Source of the DNA: Chryseobacterium camelliae
GTDB lineage: Bacteria > Bacteroidota > Bacteroidia > Flavobacteriales > Weeksellaceae
NCBI RefSeq assembly: GCF_002770595.1
Contig: NZ_CP022986.1
Span: 2,046,001-2,110,000, forward strand
Direction of reading: 5' to 3'
Length of the DNA: 64,000 nt
Positions within the stretch are counted from its first letter, which is position 1; each line of letters opens with the position of its first letter. The notes below the pieces were generated by a model. It worked only from the letters and a program-made list of their open reading frames with translations. It had not been told where the DNA came from and searched no databases. Of the stretch, positions 8,355 to 17,459 are shown piece by piece. The position numbers and the translations under genes were made by a program.

Positions 8355-10154
8355 TTATCTCTTCTTTCCTCTTTGCTGTTCAGCAGTTTTCTGTTGCTCC
8401 TGAGCCTTTTCCATCATCTCTCTCATCCTTCGCTGGAACTTACCTTCAGTCTTAGGCTTCTCTTTGTTGGCCTGAATTTGTGCATGAATTTTCTTTTCAT
8501 CAAGAATCCAGTATTTGATCACCAGGATAATCAGGATGTTAATCGCGTTGGATACGAAATAATACCATGAAAGACCTGATGCCGATGTATTCAGGAAAAA
8601 CAGGAATGTTACCGGGAAAATATACATCAGCACTTTCATATTCGGCATACCCTCCTGCTGAGGCTGCTGTATATTACCGGAGGTCATGATTGTGTAAATC
8701 AGAATCACGATGGTACAGGCAATAGCAAAAATGCTCAGGTGATCTCCCAGGAACGGAACTTTAAACGGCAACTTAATCAGGTCATCATAAGCCGTAAGAT
8801 CTTTGGCGAACCAGAATCCTTTCCCTCTCAGGTCGATAAAATTCGGGAAGAATCGGAAGAGTGCGTAGAAGATCGGGATCTGTACCAGCGCCGGAAGACA
8901 TCCCGCCATCTGGTTCACTCCTGCCTTACGGTACACTTCCATAGTAGCCTGTTGCTTCTTCATCGGGTCTGCATCCTTCAGTTTAGCATTTACCTCATCA
9001 ATTTCCGGACGGATCACACGCATCATGGCACTTAGTTTATGCTGCTTGTACATGATGGGTGAAAGGATCAGCTTCACTAAAATAGTCAGAACAAAGATCG
9101 CCCATCCCGCAGTTAAGCCCCATGATGAGATAAAATTATAGATCGGGATAAAGAATCCTCTGTTCATCCATCCGATGAAGGACCATCCTAACGGTAAGAT
9201 CTCATCAAAGTTTTTATCGTATGATTTCAGTAAAGGCAAATCCAGCGGCATGAAATACCAGGTAAAATCCTGGTTCAGCTCACTGCCGGTCATCTGAACA
9301 AAACCTTCATAATTCAGTTTTTTCAGATATTCGCCTTCTTCAATGTTTTCCTGATTCCCTTTGCTTTGAGTAAATCCGTTTTTAGCTTCAATCACAGAAG
9401 CAAAGAACTGTTGCTTCACTCCGATCCAGTTCAGTGTTTCTTTTTCTTCATCCATCGTAGTCCTTCCGTCATAATCATAATCCTTATAATTGTTGAAGGC
9501 ATACGAGAATTCTGAATGCGACTGTTCCTGGGCCCGTCCTTTTTCAAGGTTCCTTACGCTGTAATCCCAGATAAAATCTGCTTTATTGTCTGAAGTGACT
9601 TTAGCCAGCCCCTGGGTCCTTACTTTAAAATCAAGCGTATACTTTTCAAGCAGGGTATAAACAAACTGGATCACTGCACCATTGTAGTTGGCAGTCATCG
9701 TTACGGCATTTCCATTTACAGAAGGAGTAAAAACCAGGTCTTTGGTATTGATTACCTTTCCTGTCTTATCCTTGAACTGAAAGCCGTAATTGGAGTTATT
9801 CTTTGTGATCAGATACAGCGGAAGGTCTGCATTATCTGTTTTATGATCATAGGCTTTGTACTTGGCCAGTTCTACTTTAGACACCTGCCCGCCCAGACTT
9901 GAAAATTCAATTTTCAGTTCATTATTACCAAGGCTGGCAGTCTGGATCGCACCCGGCGTTACATTAGGGTTGATGTTACTGGCCTGAGTAGGTTTTACAG
10001 CATTTTTTACCTGCTCGGTTTTCTGTTGCTGAGCCTTTGCCTGTTCTTCCTTAGACTGTTTATTCTGAAAATAAAACATAAATCCGAAGAGTACGACACA
10101 TAACACCGCAAAACTGATCATTTGACTTTTATCAAGTCCGTTGTTCTGTTGCAT
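8355..10154 (-). CDS. yidC: Membrane protein insertase YidC
   Basis: 599 residues. YidC inserts and folds inner-membrane proteins, alone or with SecYEG. An N-terminal anchor helix lies at about residues 9-28 (ISFAVLCVVLFGFMFYF). It is followed by a Gln/Lys-rich linker and a large periplasmic beta domain to about residue 335. The conserved 60KD_IMP helices follow (GWAIFVLTILVKLILSPIMYKQHK, then the MAGCLPALVQIPIFYALF block), and the tail is basic. This layout is normal for Bacteroidota. It lies downstream of pyrG in the same orientation, with a 272-bp gap carrying a hairpin and its own promoter-like site. Confidence 0.96.
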   Translation of the reverse strand: MQQNNGLDKSQMISFAVLCVVLFGFMFYFQNKQSKEEQAKAQQQKTEQVKNAVKPTQASNINPNVTPGAIQTASLGNNELKIEFSSLGGQVSKVELAKYKAYDHKTDNADLPLYLITKNNSNYGFQFKDKTGKVINTKDLVFTPSVNGNAVTMTANYNGAVIQFVYTLLEKYTLDFKVRTQGLAKVTSDNKADFIWDYSVRNLEKGRAQEQSHSEFSYAFNNYKDYDYDGRTTMDEEKETLNWIGVKQQFFASVIEAKNGFTQSKGNQENIEEGEYLKKLNYEGFVQMTGSELNQDFTWYFMPLDLPLLKSYDKNFDEILPLGWSFIGWMNRGFFIPIYNFISSWGLTAGWAIFVLTILVKLILSPIMYKQHKLSAMMRVIRPEIDEVNAKLKDADPMKKQQATMEVYRKAGVNQMAGCLPALVQIPIFYALFRFFPNFIDLRGKGFWFAKDLTAYDDLIKLPFKVPFLGDHLSIFAIACTIVILIYTIMTSGNIQQPQQEGMPNMKVLMYIFPVTFLFFLNTSASGLSWYYFVSNAINILIILVIKYWILDEKKIHAQIQANKEKPKTEGKFQRRMREMMEKAQEQQKTAEQQRGKKR

Positions 10155-10314
10155 TTTATTTTAATTAAAATTTTTAAATGTATTCCTTTTATTTAACCAC
10201 TCATCCACGACACTTAAAGATGTAAAGCTTTTCAGGTTCAATGCGTTCGTTTCTTTTGCGGTTGTAATCTTTCAATTTAAAATGTACATCAAAAGATATA
10301 CGATTTAGAGTCGA

Positions 10315-10322
10315 CAAAAATA
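10315..10322 (-). promoter_or_regulatory. TAnnTTTG promoter element for yidC
   Basis: TATTTTTG on the minus strand, about 160 bp upstream of the yidC ATG, would give a long 5' leader. A TTG lies only 12 bp further upstream, shorter than the usual -33/-7 spacing. Confidence 0.4.
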
Positions 10323-10368
10323 CAGTTTTTTTATCAAAACTCTATGCTATAATGCATTACTATATAAT

Positions 10369-10400
10369 AAACTCAGGCTGACAATAATCAGTCTGAGTTT
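10369..10400 (-). terminator. Hairpin after pyrG
   Basis: AAACTCAG-G-CTGA pairs with TCAG-T-CTGAGTTT around a short loop, 27 bp past the pyrG stop. The T run is weak, so it may be a partial terminator or processing site between pyrG and yidC. Confidence 0.5.
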
Positions 10401-10426
10401 ATGGTATGACGTATTGCAGTCTGCAA

Positions 10427-12040
10427 TTACTTTACTTCTTTTCCGCAGGCCTTGATGAAGGCTCTGAACAGAGGATGCGGTGTGGCCACCGTACTCTTGT
10501 ATTCCGGATGGTATTGTACTCCGATGTAGAAAGGATGCTCTGACATTTCCAGCGCTTCCACCAGTCCGGTTTCAGGATTGGTTCCCGTTGCATGGAATCC
10601 GTTCATCTCAAACTCACCGATATAATCACTGTTGAATTCGTATCTGTGACGGTGTCTTTCCGTAATATTCTTGCTTCCGTACACATCATGCAATGCAGAA
10701 CCGTTTTTCAAAGCACATTTCCACGCCCCCAGACGCATGGTCCCACCTTTATCGACTACATTTTTCTGTTCTTCCATTAATGAAATCACAGGATGCTCGG
10801 TAGACGTATCGAACTCCATAGAGTTAGCCTTGGAATATCCCAACACATTTCTGGCGAACTCAATCGTCATAATCTGCATCCCCAGACAGATTCCCAACAT
10901 AGGAACTTTATGTTCACGGGCGTACTGTGCGGTAAGCACTTTTCCTTCAATACCGCGGTCTCCGAATCCGGGTGCAATCAGGATCCCGTTAACCCCGGCT
11001 AATGTATTTTTAATATTTTCTTCGGTAATATCCCCACTGTATACCCATCGGATCTTTACTTCGGTTTCCAGATCAGCTCCGGCATGCTTGAATGCTTCAG
11101 CAATGGAAATATAAGAATCCTGAAGGGAAACATATTTTCCTACAAGGGCAATTTCAATTGATTTTTTAGGATTCTGGAATTTTTTAAGGAAGCTTTTCCA
11201 GTCTTTAAGATCGGCCTCTTTATCGCTTTTCAGGTCCAGCTCTTTTAAAACCACATCATCAAAGTTCTGCTTCTGCAGGTACATCGGCACTTCATAAATG
11301 GTTTCAAGATCCTTGCATTCTATTACATTATCGAGTGAAACATTACAGAACTGTGCCAGTTTGGCTCTCTGGTCTTTCGGGATCTTATGTTCTGTTCTGC
11401 ATACCAGGACATCGGCCATAATTCCGCTTTCCATCAGCTGGCGTACAGAGTGCTGTGAAGGTTTTGTCTTCAGCTCACCGCTTGATGCCAGGTAAGGCAA
11501 CAGGGTAAGGTGGATCACCATGGAGTTCTTTTCTCCCAGTTCCCACTTCAGCTGGCGTACCGTTTCAATATATGGCAGAGATTCAATATCGCCTACCGTA
11601 CCACCGATTTCGGTAATGATGATATCGTAGTTTTGTTTGGAAAGGATTTTAATCCTGCGCTTAATTTCGTTGGTGATATGAGGAATTACCTGTACCGTTT
11701 TTCCCAGGAAGTCTCCTTTTCTTTCCTTTTCAATAACAGTCTGGTAAATTTTCCCTGTGGTAACGTTGTTGTTTTGAGAAGTAGGAGCGTCCAGGTAACG
11801 CTCATAATGACCTAAATCCAGATCCGTTTCCGCACCATCTTCGGTTACATAGCATTCTCCGTGTTCATAAGGATTGAGGGTTCCCGGGTCGATATTGATA
11901 TAAGGATCAAGCTTTTGAATCGTTACGTTGAAACCGCGTGATTTTAGCAGAAGCCCCAGAGAAGCAGAGACGATTCCTTTCCCCAAAGATGAAGTTACAC
12001 CTCCTGTCACAAAGATGTACTTTGTATTCTTTTTACTCAT
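10427..12040 (-). CDS. pyrG: CTP synthase (EC 6.3.4.2)
   Basis: 537 residues. It converts UTP to CTP using ATP and glutamine-derived ammonia, the last step of de novo cytidine nucleotide synthesis. The N-terminal synthetase domain starts with YIFVTGGVTSSLGKGIVSASLG. The C-terminal class I glutaminase domain has the nucleophile Cys in GICLGMQ and the His/Glu pair in QYHPEYKST. The ATG at 12040 (MSKKNTKYIFVTGG) gives the normal start; an upstream in-frame extension to 12103 would cross the promoter element. Confidence 0.97.
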   Translation of the reverse strand: MSKKNTKYIFVTGGVTSSLGKGIVSASLGLLLKSRGFNVTIQKLDPYINIDPGTLNPYEHGECYVTEDGAETDLDLGHYERYLDAPTSQNNNVTTGKIYQTVIEKERKGDFLGKTVQVIPHITNEIKRRIKILSKQNYDIIITEIGGTVGDIESLPYIETVRQLKWELGEKNSMVIHLTLLPYLASSGELKTKPSQHSVRQLMESGIMADVLVCRTEHKIPKDQRAKLAQFCNVSLDNVIECKDLETIYEVPMYLQKQNFDDVVLKELDLKSDKEADLKDWKSFLKKFQNPKKSIEIALVGKYVSLQDSYISIAEAFKHAGADLETEVKIRWVYSGDITEENIKNTLAGVNGILIAPGFGDRGIEGKVLTAQYAREHKVPMLGICLGMQIMTIEFARNVLGYSKANSMEFDTSTEHPVISLMEEQKNVVDKGGTMRLGAWKCALKNGSALHDVYGSKNITERHRHRYEFNSDYIGEFEMNGFHATGTNPETGLVEALEMSEHPFYIGVQYHPEYKSTVATPHPLFRAFIKACGKEVK

Positions 12041-12055
12041 TAGATTAGGTTTGTG

Positions 12056-12086
12056 CAAAGTTATGGGAAAAAGAAATACAAAGCAA
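12056..12086 (-). promoter_or_regulatory. Promoter of pyrG
   Basis: On the minus strand a -33 TTG (12084-12086) and TAACTTTG (12056-12063) are separated by 20 bp. This is a good Bacteroidota promoter, 15 bp upstream of the chosen pyrG ATG. Confidence 0.6.
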
Positions 12087-12513
12087 TTTTTTAGATTTAT
12101 CAATTTAAGAAATAGCAGACTATTTCTGGGATTTAACGATTTTTTTTATCTATATTTGATCTTACCGAAACGCAAAAAACCCAGCAGGAATAATGATTTC
12201 TGTATGTACCACAAGCCAAAATCACAACAAGTGTCCAGCCTTGTACCGGTACTTGAGTACAGAAAATAAATTCATGGCCCGTCTATTTACAGTCTGCCCT
12301 ATTCCATCTGCTGAGTCCTGAAGCCTTTTGAAATTTTACACATATGCTCCTTTAGTATAGTAAACAAAAAATCATTTTAACTGACATAAAATCATTTCCA
12401 AGGTGATTGAAGAACAAAAAACAACTATTTCCCCTTCAAAGATAAAACGCATGGTGAAATCAGGATCAGGTATTTCCTGTTCGTTGTTAGATATCCTGAC
12501 GTTAAAAAAGAGA
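12087..12513. other. Divergent intergenic region, pyrG to PAP2 gene
   Basis: About 430 bp with no convincing gene. A TATATTTG promoter-like site on the plus strand at 12151-12158 is followed by a 42-codon open frame at 12193-12321 (start ATGATTTCTG). Its composition is not persuasive, so it is left unannotated as a gene. The site could also be the promoter of the PAP2 gene, with a leader of about 350 nt. Confidence 0.4.
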
Positions 12514-13308
12514 ATGACTGAAAAACAGTTGAAGATACGGCAGCAGGCATATGCATTAACGCTCTGTACGGTTGTATTCATGGTGGTTTACAATTTTTGC
12601 ACCTGGTATGCTTCTTCTTTGGATCACATACCATCATTCACCTTTGATTTCGAAAAGTCAATTCCATTTGTGCCCTGGTCTATTATTCCTTATATGGCAG
12701 GCGGTCTTTTTTTCTGCCTGGTATTCTTTTCATGTAAGGATAAATATCAATTAAAGATATTAACATGGAGAATGCTTTTTGTCATTATTACGGCAGGAAT
12801 ATTTTTCATCACGATTCCTTTACGGTTCTCATTTCCTAAGCCTGAAGTTTCCCATGCGCTTTTAAGGATGCCTTTTTCATTTTTAAAAACATTTGATTCG
12901 CCTTTTAACCAATCGCCGTCGCTCCACATTGCCTTTGCCTTTATATTCTGGTCGGTATTTAAAGACCTGTCCAAATGGCGGATTTTCCTGATGATCTGGC
13001 TGATCCTTCTGGGAATTTCAACACTTACCACTTATCAGCATCATATGATGGATATTTTAACCGGAGCCATTCTTGCACACCTCAGCTTTATTATCATTCC
13101 TTACCGCAGGCATGATCCCACGTACCGGAACCTCCGGACCGCCAATGCTTATTTTCTGGCTGGGCTGATCTTTACCTTGGCGGCGTTGCTGTGTCATAAA
13201 TATGTTGGAACTGAAGGACTAATCCTTCTCTTACCTGCATTGGTGATGATAATTGCGGGTTACTGTTACCAGAAAAAAATGAATCAGGAAACCCCGGTAG
13301 CATCATAA
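12514..13308 (+). CDS. PAP2-superfamily membrane phosphatase
   Basis: 264 residues with about six membrane helices. The PAP2 signature is split over SPSLHIAFAF and TTYQHHMMDILTG, giving the catalytic His residues and following Asp of the lipid/diphosphate phosphatase family. Such enzymes remove phosphate from phosphatidic acid, undecaprenyl diphosphate or similar lipids on the outer face of the inner membrane. The ATG at 12514 (MTEKQLKIRQQ) is preferred because it is followed directly by the first helix. In-frame starts at 12451 (ATG) and 12403 (GTG) add a tail without family character. Confidence 0.8.
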   Translation: MTEKQLKIRQQAYALTLCTVVFMVVYNFCTWYASSLDHIPSFTFDFEKSIPFVPWSIIPYMAGGLFFCLVFFSCKDKYQLKILTWRMLFVIITAGIFFITIPLRFSFPKPEVSHALLRMPFSFLKTFDSPFNQSPSLHIAFAFIFWSVFKDLSKWRIFLMIWLILLGISTLTTYQHHMMDILTGAILAHLSFIIIPYRRHDPTYRNLRTANAYFLAGLIFTLAALLCHKYVGTEGLILLLPALVMIIAGYCYQKKMNQETPVAS

Positions 13309-13336
13309 AAAAGGCTTTCAAAAATGAAAACCTTTC
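13307..13336 (-). terminator. Terminator of the YceI gene
   Basis: An imperfect stem (AAAGG-CTTTC with GAAAA-CCTTT) is followed on the minus strand by six T. It is 26 bp past the YceI stop and just past the convergent PAP2 stop. Confidence 0.55.
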
Positions 13337-13361
13337 CCTAAACTAAATTGTTTTATGAAAA

Positions 13362-13931
13362 CTATTGTCTGATTAATTCAAAATAAAGATTGACATCAAC
13401 ATCTTTGGCTACGCCCGCTCCGGTAGGATCATATTTGATATTATAATCCAGACGGTTTACTTTAAATGCAGCCTGGAAGCCCATCACCTCTTTTCCCTGC
13501 TGGTTTTTGGTGATCCCTCCGAATGTTACCGGAACACTGACTTCCTTCACAACATCTTTAATCTTCAGTTTCCCTTTTAACACATAAGAATTATTTTTTC
13601 CTTTGGTAAGAGAAGTAGATTCAAAAGTCATCTGCGGATATTTTTCAGCATCAAAGAAATCGGCGCTTTTCAGATGCTTATCCCTCATTTCAACATTGGT
13701 GTTGATTGAATTCACATCTACCATGAAAGACATGGAAGCACCGTCAAGACCGTTTGCTTTAGCCGTAACCTTCCCGTCGAACTTATCAAATCTCCCCTGC
13801 ACAAAGCTGATGCCCATATGCTTGATATTGAAATTTACTGAAGAATGCATCGGATCTACCTGCCATACAGTCTGGGCAAAGCTTACCACGCTTAAAAAGG
13901 CAAATACAAAAGTTAAAAATACTTTTTTCAT
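13362..13931 (-). CDS. YceI-family periplasmic lipid-binding-like protein
   Basis: 189 residues with a signal peptide ending at SFAQ (about residue 20). The mature start WQVDPMHSSVNFNIKHMGISFVQGRF is the classic opening of the YceI lipocalin-like fold. Later markers are MRDKHLKSADFFDAEKYPQMTF and a C-terminal NLYFELIRQ strand. Family members bind polyisoprenoid-type lipids in a hydrophobic barrel. It probably acts in the periplasm and is transcribed alone. Confidence 0.92.
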   Translation of the reverse strand: MKKVFLTFVFAFLSVVSFAQTVWQVDPMHSSVNFNIKHMGISFVQGRFDKFDGKVTAKANGLDGASMSFMVDVNSINTNVEMRDKHLKSADFFDAEKYPQMTFESTSLTKGKNNSYVLKGKLKIKDVVKEVSVPVTFGGITKNQQGKEVMGFQAAFKVNRLDYNIKYDPTGAGVAKDVDVNLYFELIRQ

Positions 13932-13960
13932 TGTACTATTTTTTAAAATTAATTTTAAAG

Positions 13961-13968
13961 CAAAAGTA
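13961..13968 (-). promoter_or_regulatory. TAnnTTTG promoter element for the YceI gene
   Basis: TACTTTTG on the minus strand lies 29 bp upstream of the YceI ATG. No TTG sits at the usual -33 spacing. Confidence 0.45.
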
Positions 13969-14125
13969 ATCCCGTTAATACAAAAGGATATTGATCTATG
14001 ATATGATTTTATTTTTATTGCATTTAAAGAACTGTTGCATCACACCAACCATCATAAAACAATAATGTCTGAAAATTAACTAAAATCCGAAACAAAAATT
14101 CAAAAAAAATTTTGAACTTCGCAGT

Positions 14126-15475
14126 ATGGCAAAATTAAGAACAGCATATTTCTGTCAGAACTGTGGTGCACAGTACTCTCAGTGGATGGGACAGTGTAAA
14201 AGCTGCGGAGAATGGAATACTTTGGTGGAAGAAGTTGTTGAGAAACCGTCTAACAGGAACCTTCCTTCTGCCAGATCCAAACAACACGTCATCAATATCA
14301 TTGAGGTAGAAACCAGCGAAGAACCCCGTATTAAAACGCCTTCCGAGGAACTCAACAGGGTTTTGGGCGGAGGAATTGTCCTTGGATCGGTGACCCTCAT
14401 AGGCGGTGAGCCGGGAATCGGAAAGTCTACCCTGCTGCTGCAGCTGGCCCTGAAGATGAAGAAAAAAATCTTCTATGTTTCCGGTGAGGAAAGCGCTTCA
14501 CAGATTAAGATGAGAGCCGACAGGTTAACGGAAATCCAGAATCCGAACTGTTTCCTGTTTACAGAAACCTCACTGGAAAAAATACTTCAGGAAGCAAAAA
14601 AGCTGGATCCTGACTTTATCATCATTGATTCCATACAGACTTTGCAGTCACAGCTGATCGAAAGTTCACCCGGTACCGTATCGCAGATCAGGGAGTGCTC
14701 CAATGAGATTATTAAATATGCCAAAGAAAACAATACGCCGGTATTCCTGGTGGGGCATATCACCAAAGACGGACAGATTGCAGGACCGAAAGTACTGGAA
14801 CATATGGTAGACGTCGTATTGAATTTCGATGGCGACCGTAACCACCTTTTCAGGTTGTTAAGGGCTAATAAAAACCGTTTCGGTTCTACAGCCGAGATCG
14901 GGATCTACGAAATGGTTTCCCAGGGACTGAAAGAAATCAAAAATCCGTCTGAGATCCTGATCACCAAAAAATCCGAGGAACTTTCCGGAAATTCGGTGGC
15001 GGTAACTTTGGAGGGAAACCGGCCGATGCTGCTGGAAATCCAGGCCTTGGTCAGTACTGCTGTCTATGGAACACCTCAACGGAGCTCTACCGGCTTCGAT
15101 TCAAAAAGGCTGAACATGCTTCTCGCTGTCCTGGAAAAAAGAGCAGGTTTCCAGCTGGGAGCCAAGGATGTCTTCCTGAATATTACCGGAGGCATAAAGA
15201 CGGATGATCCGGCACTGGATCTGGCAGTTGTTGCCTCTATCCTGTCTTCCAATGAGGACATTGCAGTATCTGAGCATTACTGTTTTGCCGGAGAAATTGG
15301 GCTGAGTGGGGAAATCCGGCCTATTGCACAGGCCGAACAGAGGATTACCGAAGCCGAAAAATTAGGCTATGAGAAAATTTTTATTTCCAATTTAAATAAA
15401 CTGCCAAAGAAGAAATTCGGGATTAAAATTGAAGAAGTGAGCAAGATTGAAGATTTTCATGAAAGATTATTTTAA
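14126..15475 (+). CDS. radA: DNA repair protein RadA (Sms)
   Basis: 449 residues. RadA is a RecA-like ATPase that promotes branch migration and processing of recombination intermediates. A C4 zinc finger lies at C10, C13, C24 and C27. The Walker A GEPGIGKST is at 94-102. The RadA-specific KNRFG motif is near residue 250, and the C-terminal Lon-protease-like domain runs from about 290 to the end. Length and motifs are normal. It starts 195 bp from the divergent YceI gene and ends 20 bp before a methyltransferase gene that may read from its transcript. Confidence 0.96.
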   Translation: MAKLRTAYFCQNCGAQYSQWMGQCKSCGEWNTLVEEVVEKPSNRNLPSARSKQHVINIIEVETSEEPRIKTPSEELNRVLGGGIVLGSVTLIGGEPGIGKSTLLLQLALKMKKKIFYVSGEESASQIKMRADRLTEIQNPNCFLFTETSLEKILQEAKKLDPDFIIIDSIQTLQSQLIESSPGTVSQIRECSNEIIKYAKENNTPVFLVGHITKDGQIAGPKVLEHMVDVVLNFDGDRNHLFRLLRANKNRFGSTAEIGIYEMVSQGLKEIKNPSEILITKKSEELSGNSVAVTLEGNRPMLLEIQALVSTAVYGTPQRSSTGFDSKRLNMLLAVLEKRAGFQLGAKDVFLNITGGIKTDDPALDLAVVASILSSNEDIAVSEHYCFAGEIGLSGEIRPIAQAEQRITEAEKLGYEKIFISNLNKLPKKKFGIKIEEVSKIEDFHERLF

Positions 15476-15495
15476 CGAAAACACAAGATTCAACG

Positions 15496-16164
15496 ATGAG
15501 AACAGATATTCTCAAATATTACAACAATCTCGCTGTAACCTATGACAAAAACCGTTTCGGAAATTCCTATGGAAAATATATTGATCAGCAGGAAAAGTCT
15601 TTTCTGAACTATTTTTTTTATGATAAAAACTATTCAACAGTTTTAGATTTAGGCTGCGGGACCGGAAGATTATTGAATTTTGCGACTCACGGTACAGATT
15701 TCAGTGAAGAAATGTTGCATATTGCACGGCAGAAGTATCCTCATAAAAAATTGGAAAAAGGAGAAATTTCAAAAATTCCTTTTATTGATGAATTTGACTG
15801 TATTTTCTGCTTTCACGTCATTATGCACCAAAACAAAAAGGAAACAGAAGCTTTTTTAGATGAATGCTATTCGAAATTAAATAAAAAAGGAACTCTAATT
15901 TTCGACTATCCGACGAAAAGACGGCGAAAAGTTGTTTCTCCACAGGAAGATTGGCATGCTGGAAACCGTTTTACACCAAAAGAAATTTCTAAATTATCTG
16001 AAAAAGGATGGAAAATAAAAAACACGATTGGAATTTTACTGTTTCCAATTCACAGAATTCCTAAAGGTTTAAGAAAACATTTTCTGCCTCTGGATATTTT
16101 ATTGTGTAAAACGTTCCTGAAAAACTGGGCTTCTTACCAAATTGTTATTCTGGAAAAGATATGA
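15496..16164 (+). CDS. Class I SAM-dependent methyltransferase
   Basis: 222 residues with a Rossmann-like methyltransferase domain. The SAM-binding motif I DLGCGTG is at residues 51-57, and the post-motif GTDFSEEMLHIAR follows. Motif II-like FDCIFCFHVIMH lies near residue 105. The target is unknown. Its composition is visibly more AT-rich than radA just upstream. It overlaps the VanW gene by four bases (ATGA), which implies translational coupling, so both proteins probably serve one pathway, perhaps envelope modification. Confidence 0.85.
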   Translation: MRTDILKYYNNLAVTYDKNRFGNSYGKYIDQQEKSFLNYFFYDKNYSTVLDLGCGTGRLLNFATHGTDFSEEMLHIARQKYPHKKLEKGEISKIPFIDEFDCIFCFHVIMHQNKKETEAFLDECYSKLNKKGTLIFDYPTKRRRKVVSPQEDWHAGNRFTPKEISKLSEKGWKIKNTIGILLFPIHRIPKGLRKHFLPLDILLCKTFLKNWASYQIVILEKI

Positions 16165-16868
16165 GACAGCAATTAAGAAAATGGCTCCCCCATCATTGGA
16201 AAATGCAGTTGAAATTATTGCAAAGACATTTTGATGAAAGCAAAACCCAATATTCTTATTCTAAAAATTACAGCCCGGATAAAATTGGAAAATATGAAAT
16301 TCAACTTCACCAAATCATTCAAAAAAGTGAATTTCATGAAAATAAAGTTCATAACTTAAAAATTGTTGGAGAAAAAATTAACAATCTGATTATTAATTCT
16401 AATGAAGTTTTTTCTTTCTGGAAGTTGGTTGGAAAACCCAATAAAAAGAATGGATTTAAAGAAGGAAGAAATTTAATTAAAACTCAAATTTCGAGTGATT
16501 TCGGTGGTGGGATCTGCCAGTTTTCCTCGATTTTATATTTTATGGCCCTGCAATCCGGTCTGAGAATTCTTGAAAGATTTCCGCATTCAATGGACATTTA
16601 TAAAGAACATGAACGTTTTACACCATTAGGTTCAGATTGCACTGTTGTTTATGGCTATAAAGATCTGCAGATTCAAAATCCGTATTCGTTTCCCGTTCAG
16701 CTGAAGTGTTCCGTAGGTGATGAAAGACTTTCCCTTAATCTTATTTCTCCAAATGAACTTGAGTTAAACACCATCGATTTCAGAAAGTCCGAAACCGAAA
16801 AAGGAGTTTGGGTAGAGACATTCAGCAATAATAAATTTTTGTTTAAAAATTTTTATATTCGTTTATGA
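16161..16868 (+). CDS. VanW-family protein
   Basis: 235 residues. The VanW domain is recognised from NNLIINSNEVFSFWKLVGKP (about 74-93), the core SSDFGGGICQFSS (111-123) and HERFTPLGSDCTVVYG. VanW occurs in some vancomycin-resistance clusters and in many cell-wall genes, but its biochemical role is unknown. No signal peptide or extra domains are seen. It is AT-rich like the upstream methyltransferase gene, and both of its ends overlap neighbours by ATGA. The tight three-gene set suggests acquisition as a unit. Confidence 0.85.
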   Translation: MRQQLRKWLPHHWKMQLKLLQRHFDESKTQYSYSKNYSPDKIGKYEIQLHQIIQKSEFHENKVHNLKIVGEKINNLIINSNEVFSFWKLVGKPNKKNGFKEGRNLIKTQISSDFGGGICQFSSILYFMALQSGLRILERFPHSMDIYKEHERFTPLGSDCTVVYGYKDLQIQNPYSFPVQLKCSVGDERLSLNLISPNELELNTIDFRKSETEKGVWVETFSNNKFLFKNFYIRL

Positions 16869-17458
16869 ATTACCTGGCTCATTCCTTTCTCACATTTACC
16901 GACGGACAGATCGTCGGGCAATTCCTGGCTGACTTCATCCGGAACCGGGACCGGTTTTCTTTTCCGAAAGGAATCCAGGACGGGATCACTTTACACCGCG
17001 CCATCGATACGTTTACAGACTCCCATCCCGCTGTTCACGAAGCGAAAAAAGTCTTTGCGCCTTTGGTAAGATTGTATGCCGGAGCTTTTGTGGATGTTTC
17101 GATGGATTATTTTGTGGCGAATGATTTAAATTTAAATTCTTTAGAAGGCTGGAAAAAGCATTCGGTAAAAGTGTATTGTGTTCTGAATGAACATCATGAA
17201 TACCTTCCGGAAAATTTCACGAGAATGCTGGAAAAAATGGAAGAAGGCGACTGGCTGTACAACTACCGCTATGAAAAAAATATCGGCTACAGCATGCGGA
17301 ATGTTCTTAATAAAGCTAAATATTTACATACGGATATTCCTGTTCATGAAGCTTTTCTGAAAAATAAGAATTTACTTCAGGAATGTTATGACGATTTTTT
17401 TCCTGATCTTATGGAGCACGCCAAAGGAATCAATGCCCTGCTGCAGCTGGAAAACTGA
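16865..17458 (+). CDS. Acyl carrier protein phosphodiesterase-like (AcpH/DUF479) protein
   Basis: 197 residues matching the AcpH family. The start MNYLAHSFLTFTDGQIVGQFLADF is followed by the metal-binding HD-like region LHRAIDTFTDSHPAV and a mid-region VDVSMDYFVAND. E. coli AcpH removes 4'-phosphopantetheine from acyl carrier protein. Many flavobacterial members are annotated this way only by similarity. It overlaps the VanW gene by four bases. It is convergent with the DUF6702 gene, with one base between stops. Confidence 0.8.
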   Translation: MNYLAHSFLTFTDGQIVGQFLADFIRNRDRFSFPKGIQDGITLHRAIDTFTDSHPAVHEAKKVFAPLVRLYAGAFVDVSMDYFVANDLNLNSLEGWKKHSVKVYCVLNEHHEYLPENFTRMLEKMEEGDWLYNYRYEKNIGYSMRNVLNKAKYLHTDIPVHEAFLKNKNLLQECYDDFFPDLMEHAKGINALLQLEN

Positions 17459-17459
17459 T

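Noticed and set aside
10671-11114. A 147-codon plus-strand frame inside pyrG
   Set aside because: It overlaps a conserved core enzyme, carries no motif and arises from codon bias on the opposite strand.
12193-12321. A 42-codon frame after a TATATTTG site
   Set aside because: Amino acid content is unremarkable, there is no signal or family feature, and the site may instead serve the PAP2 gene.
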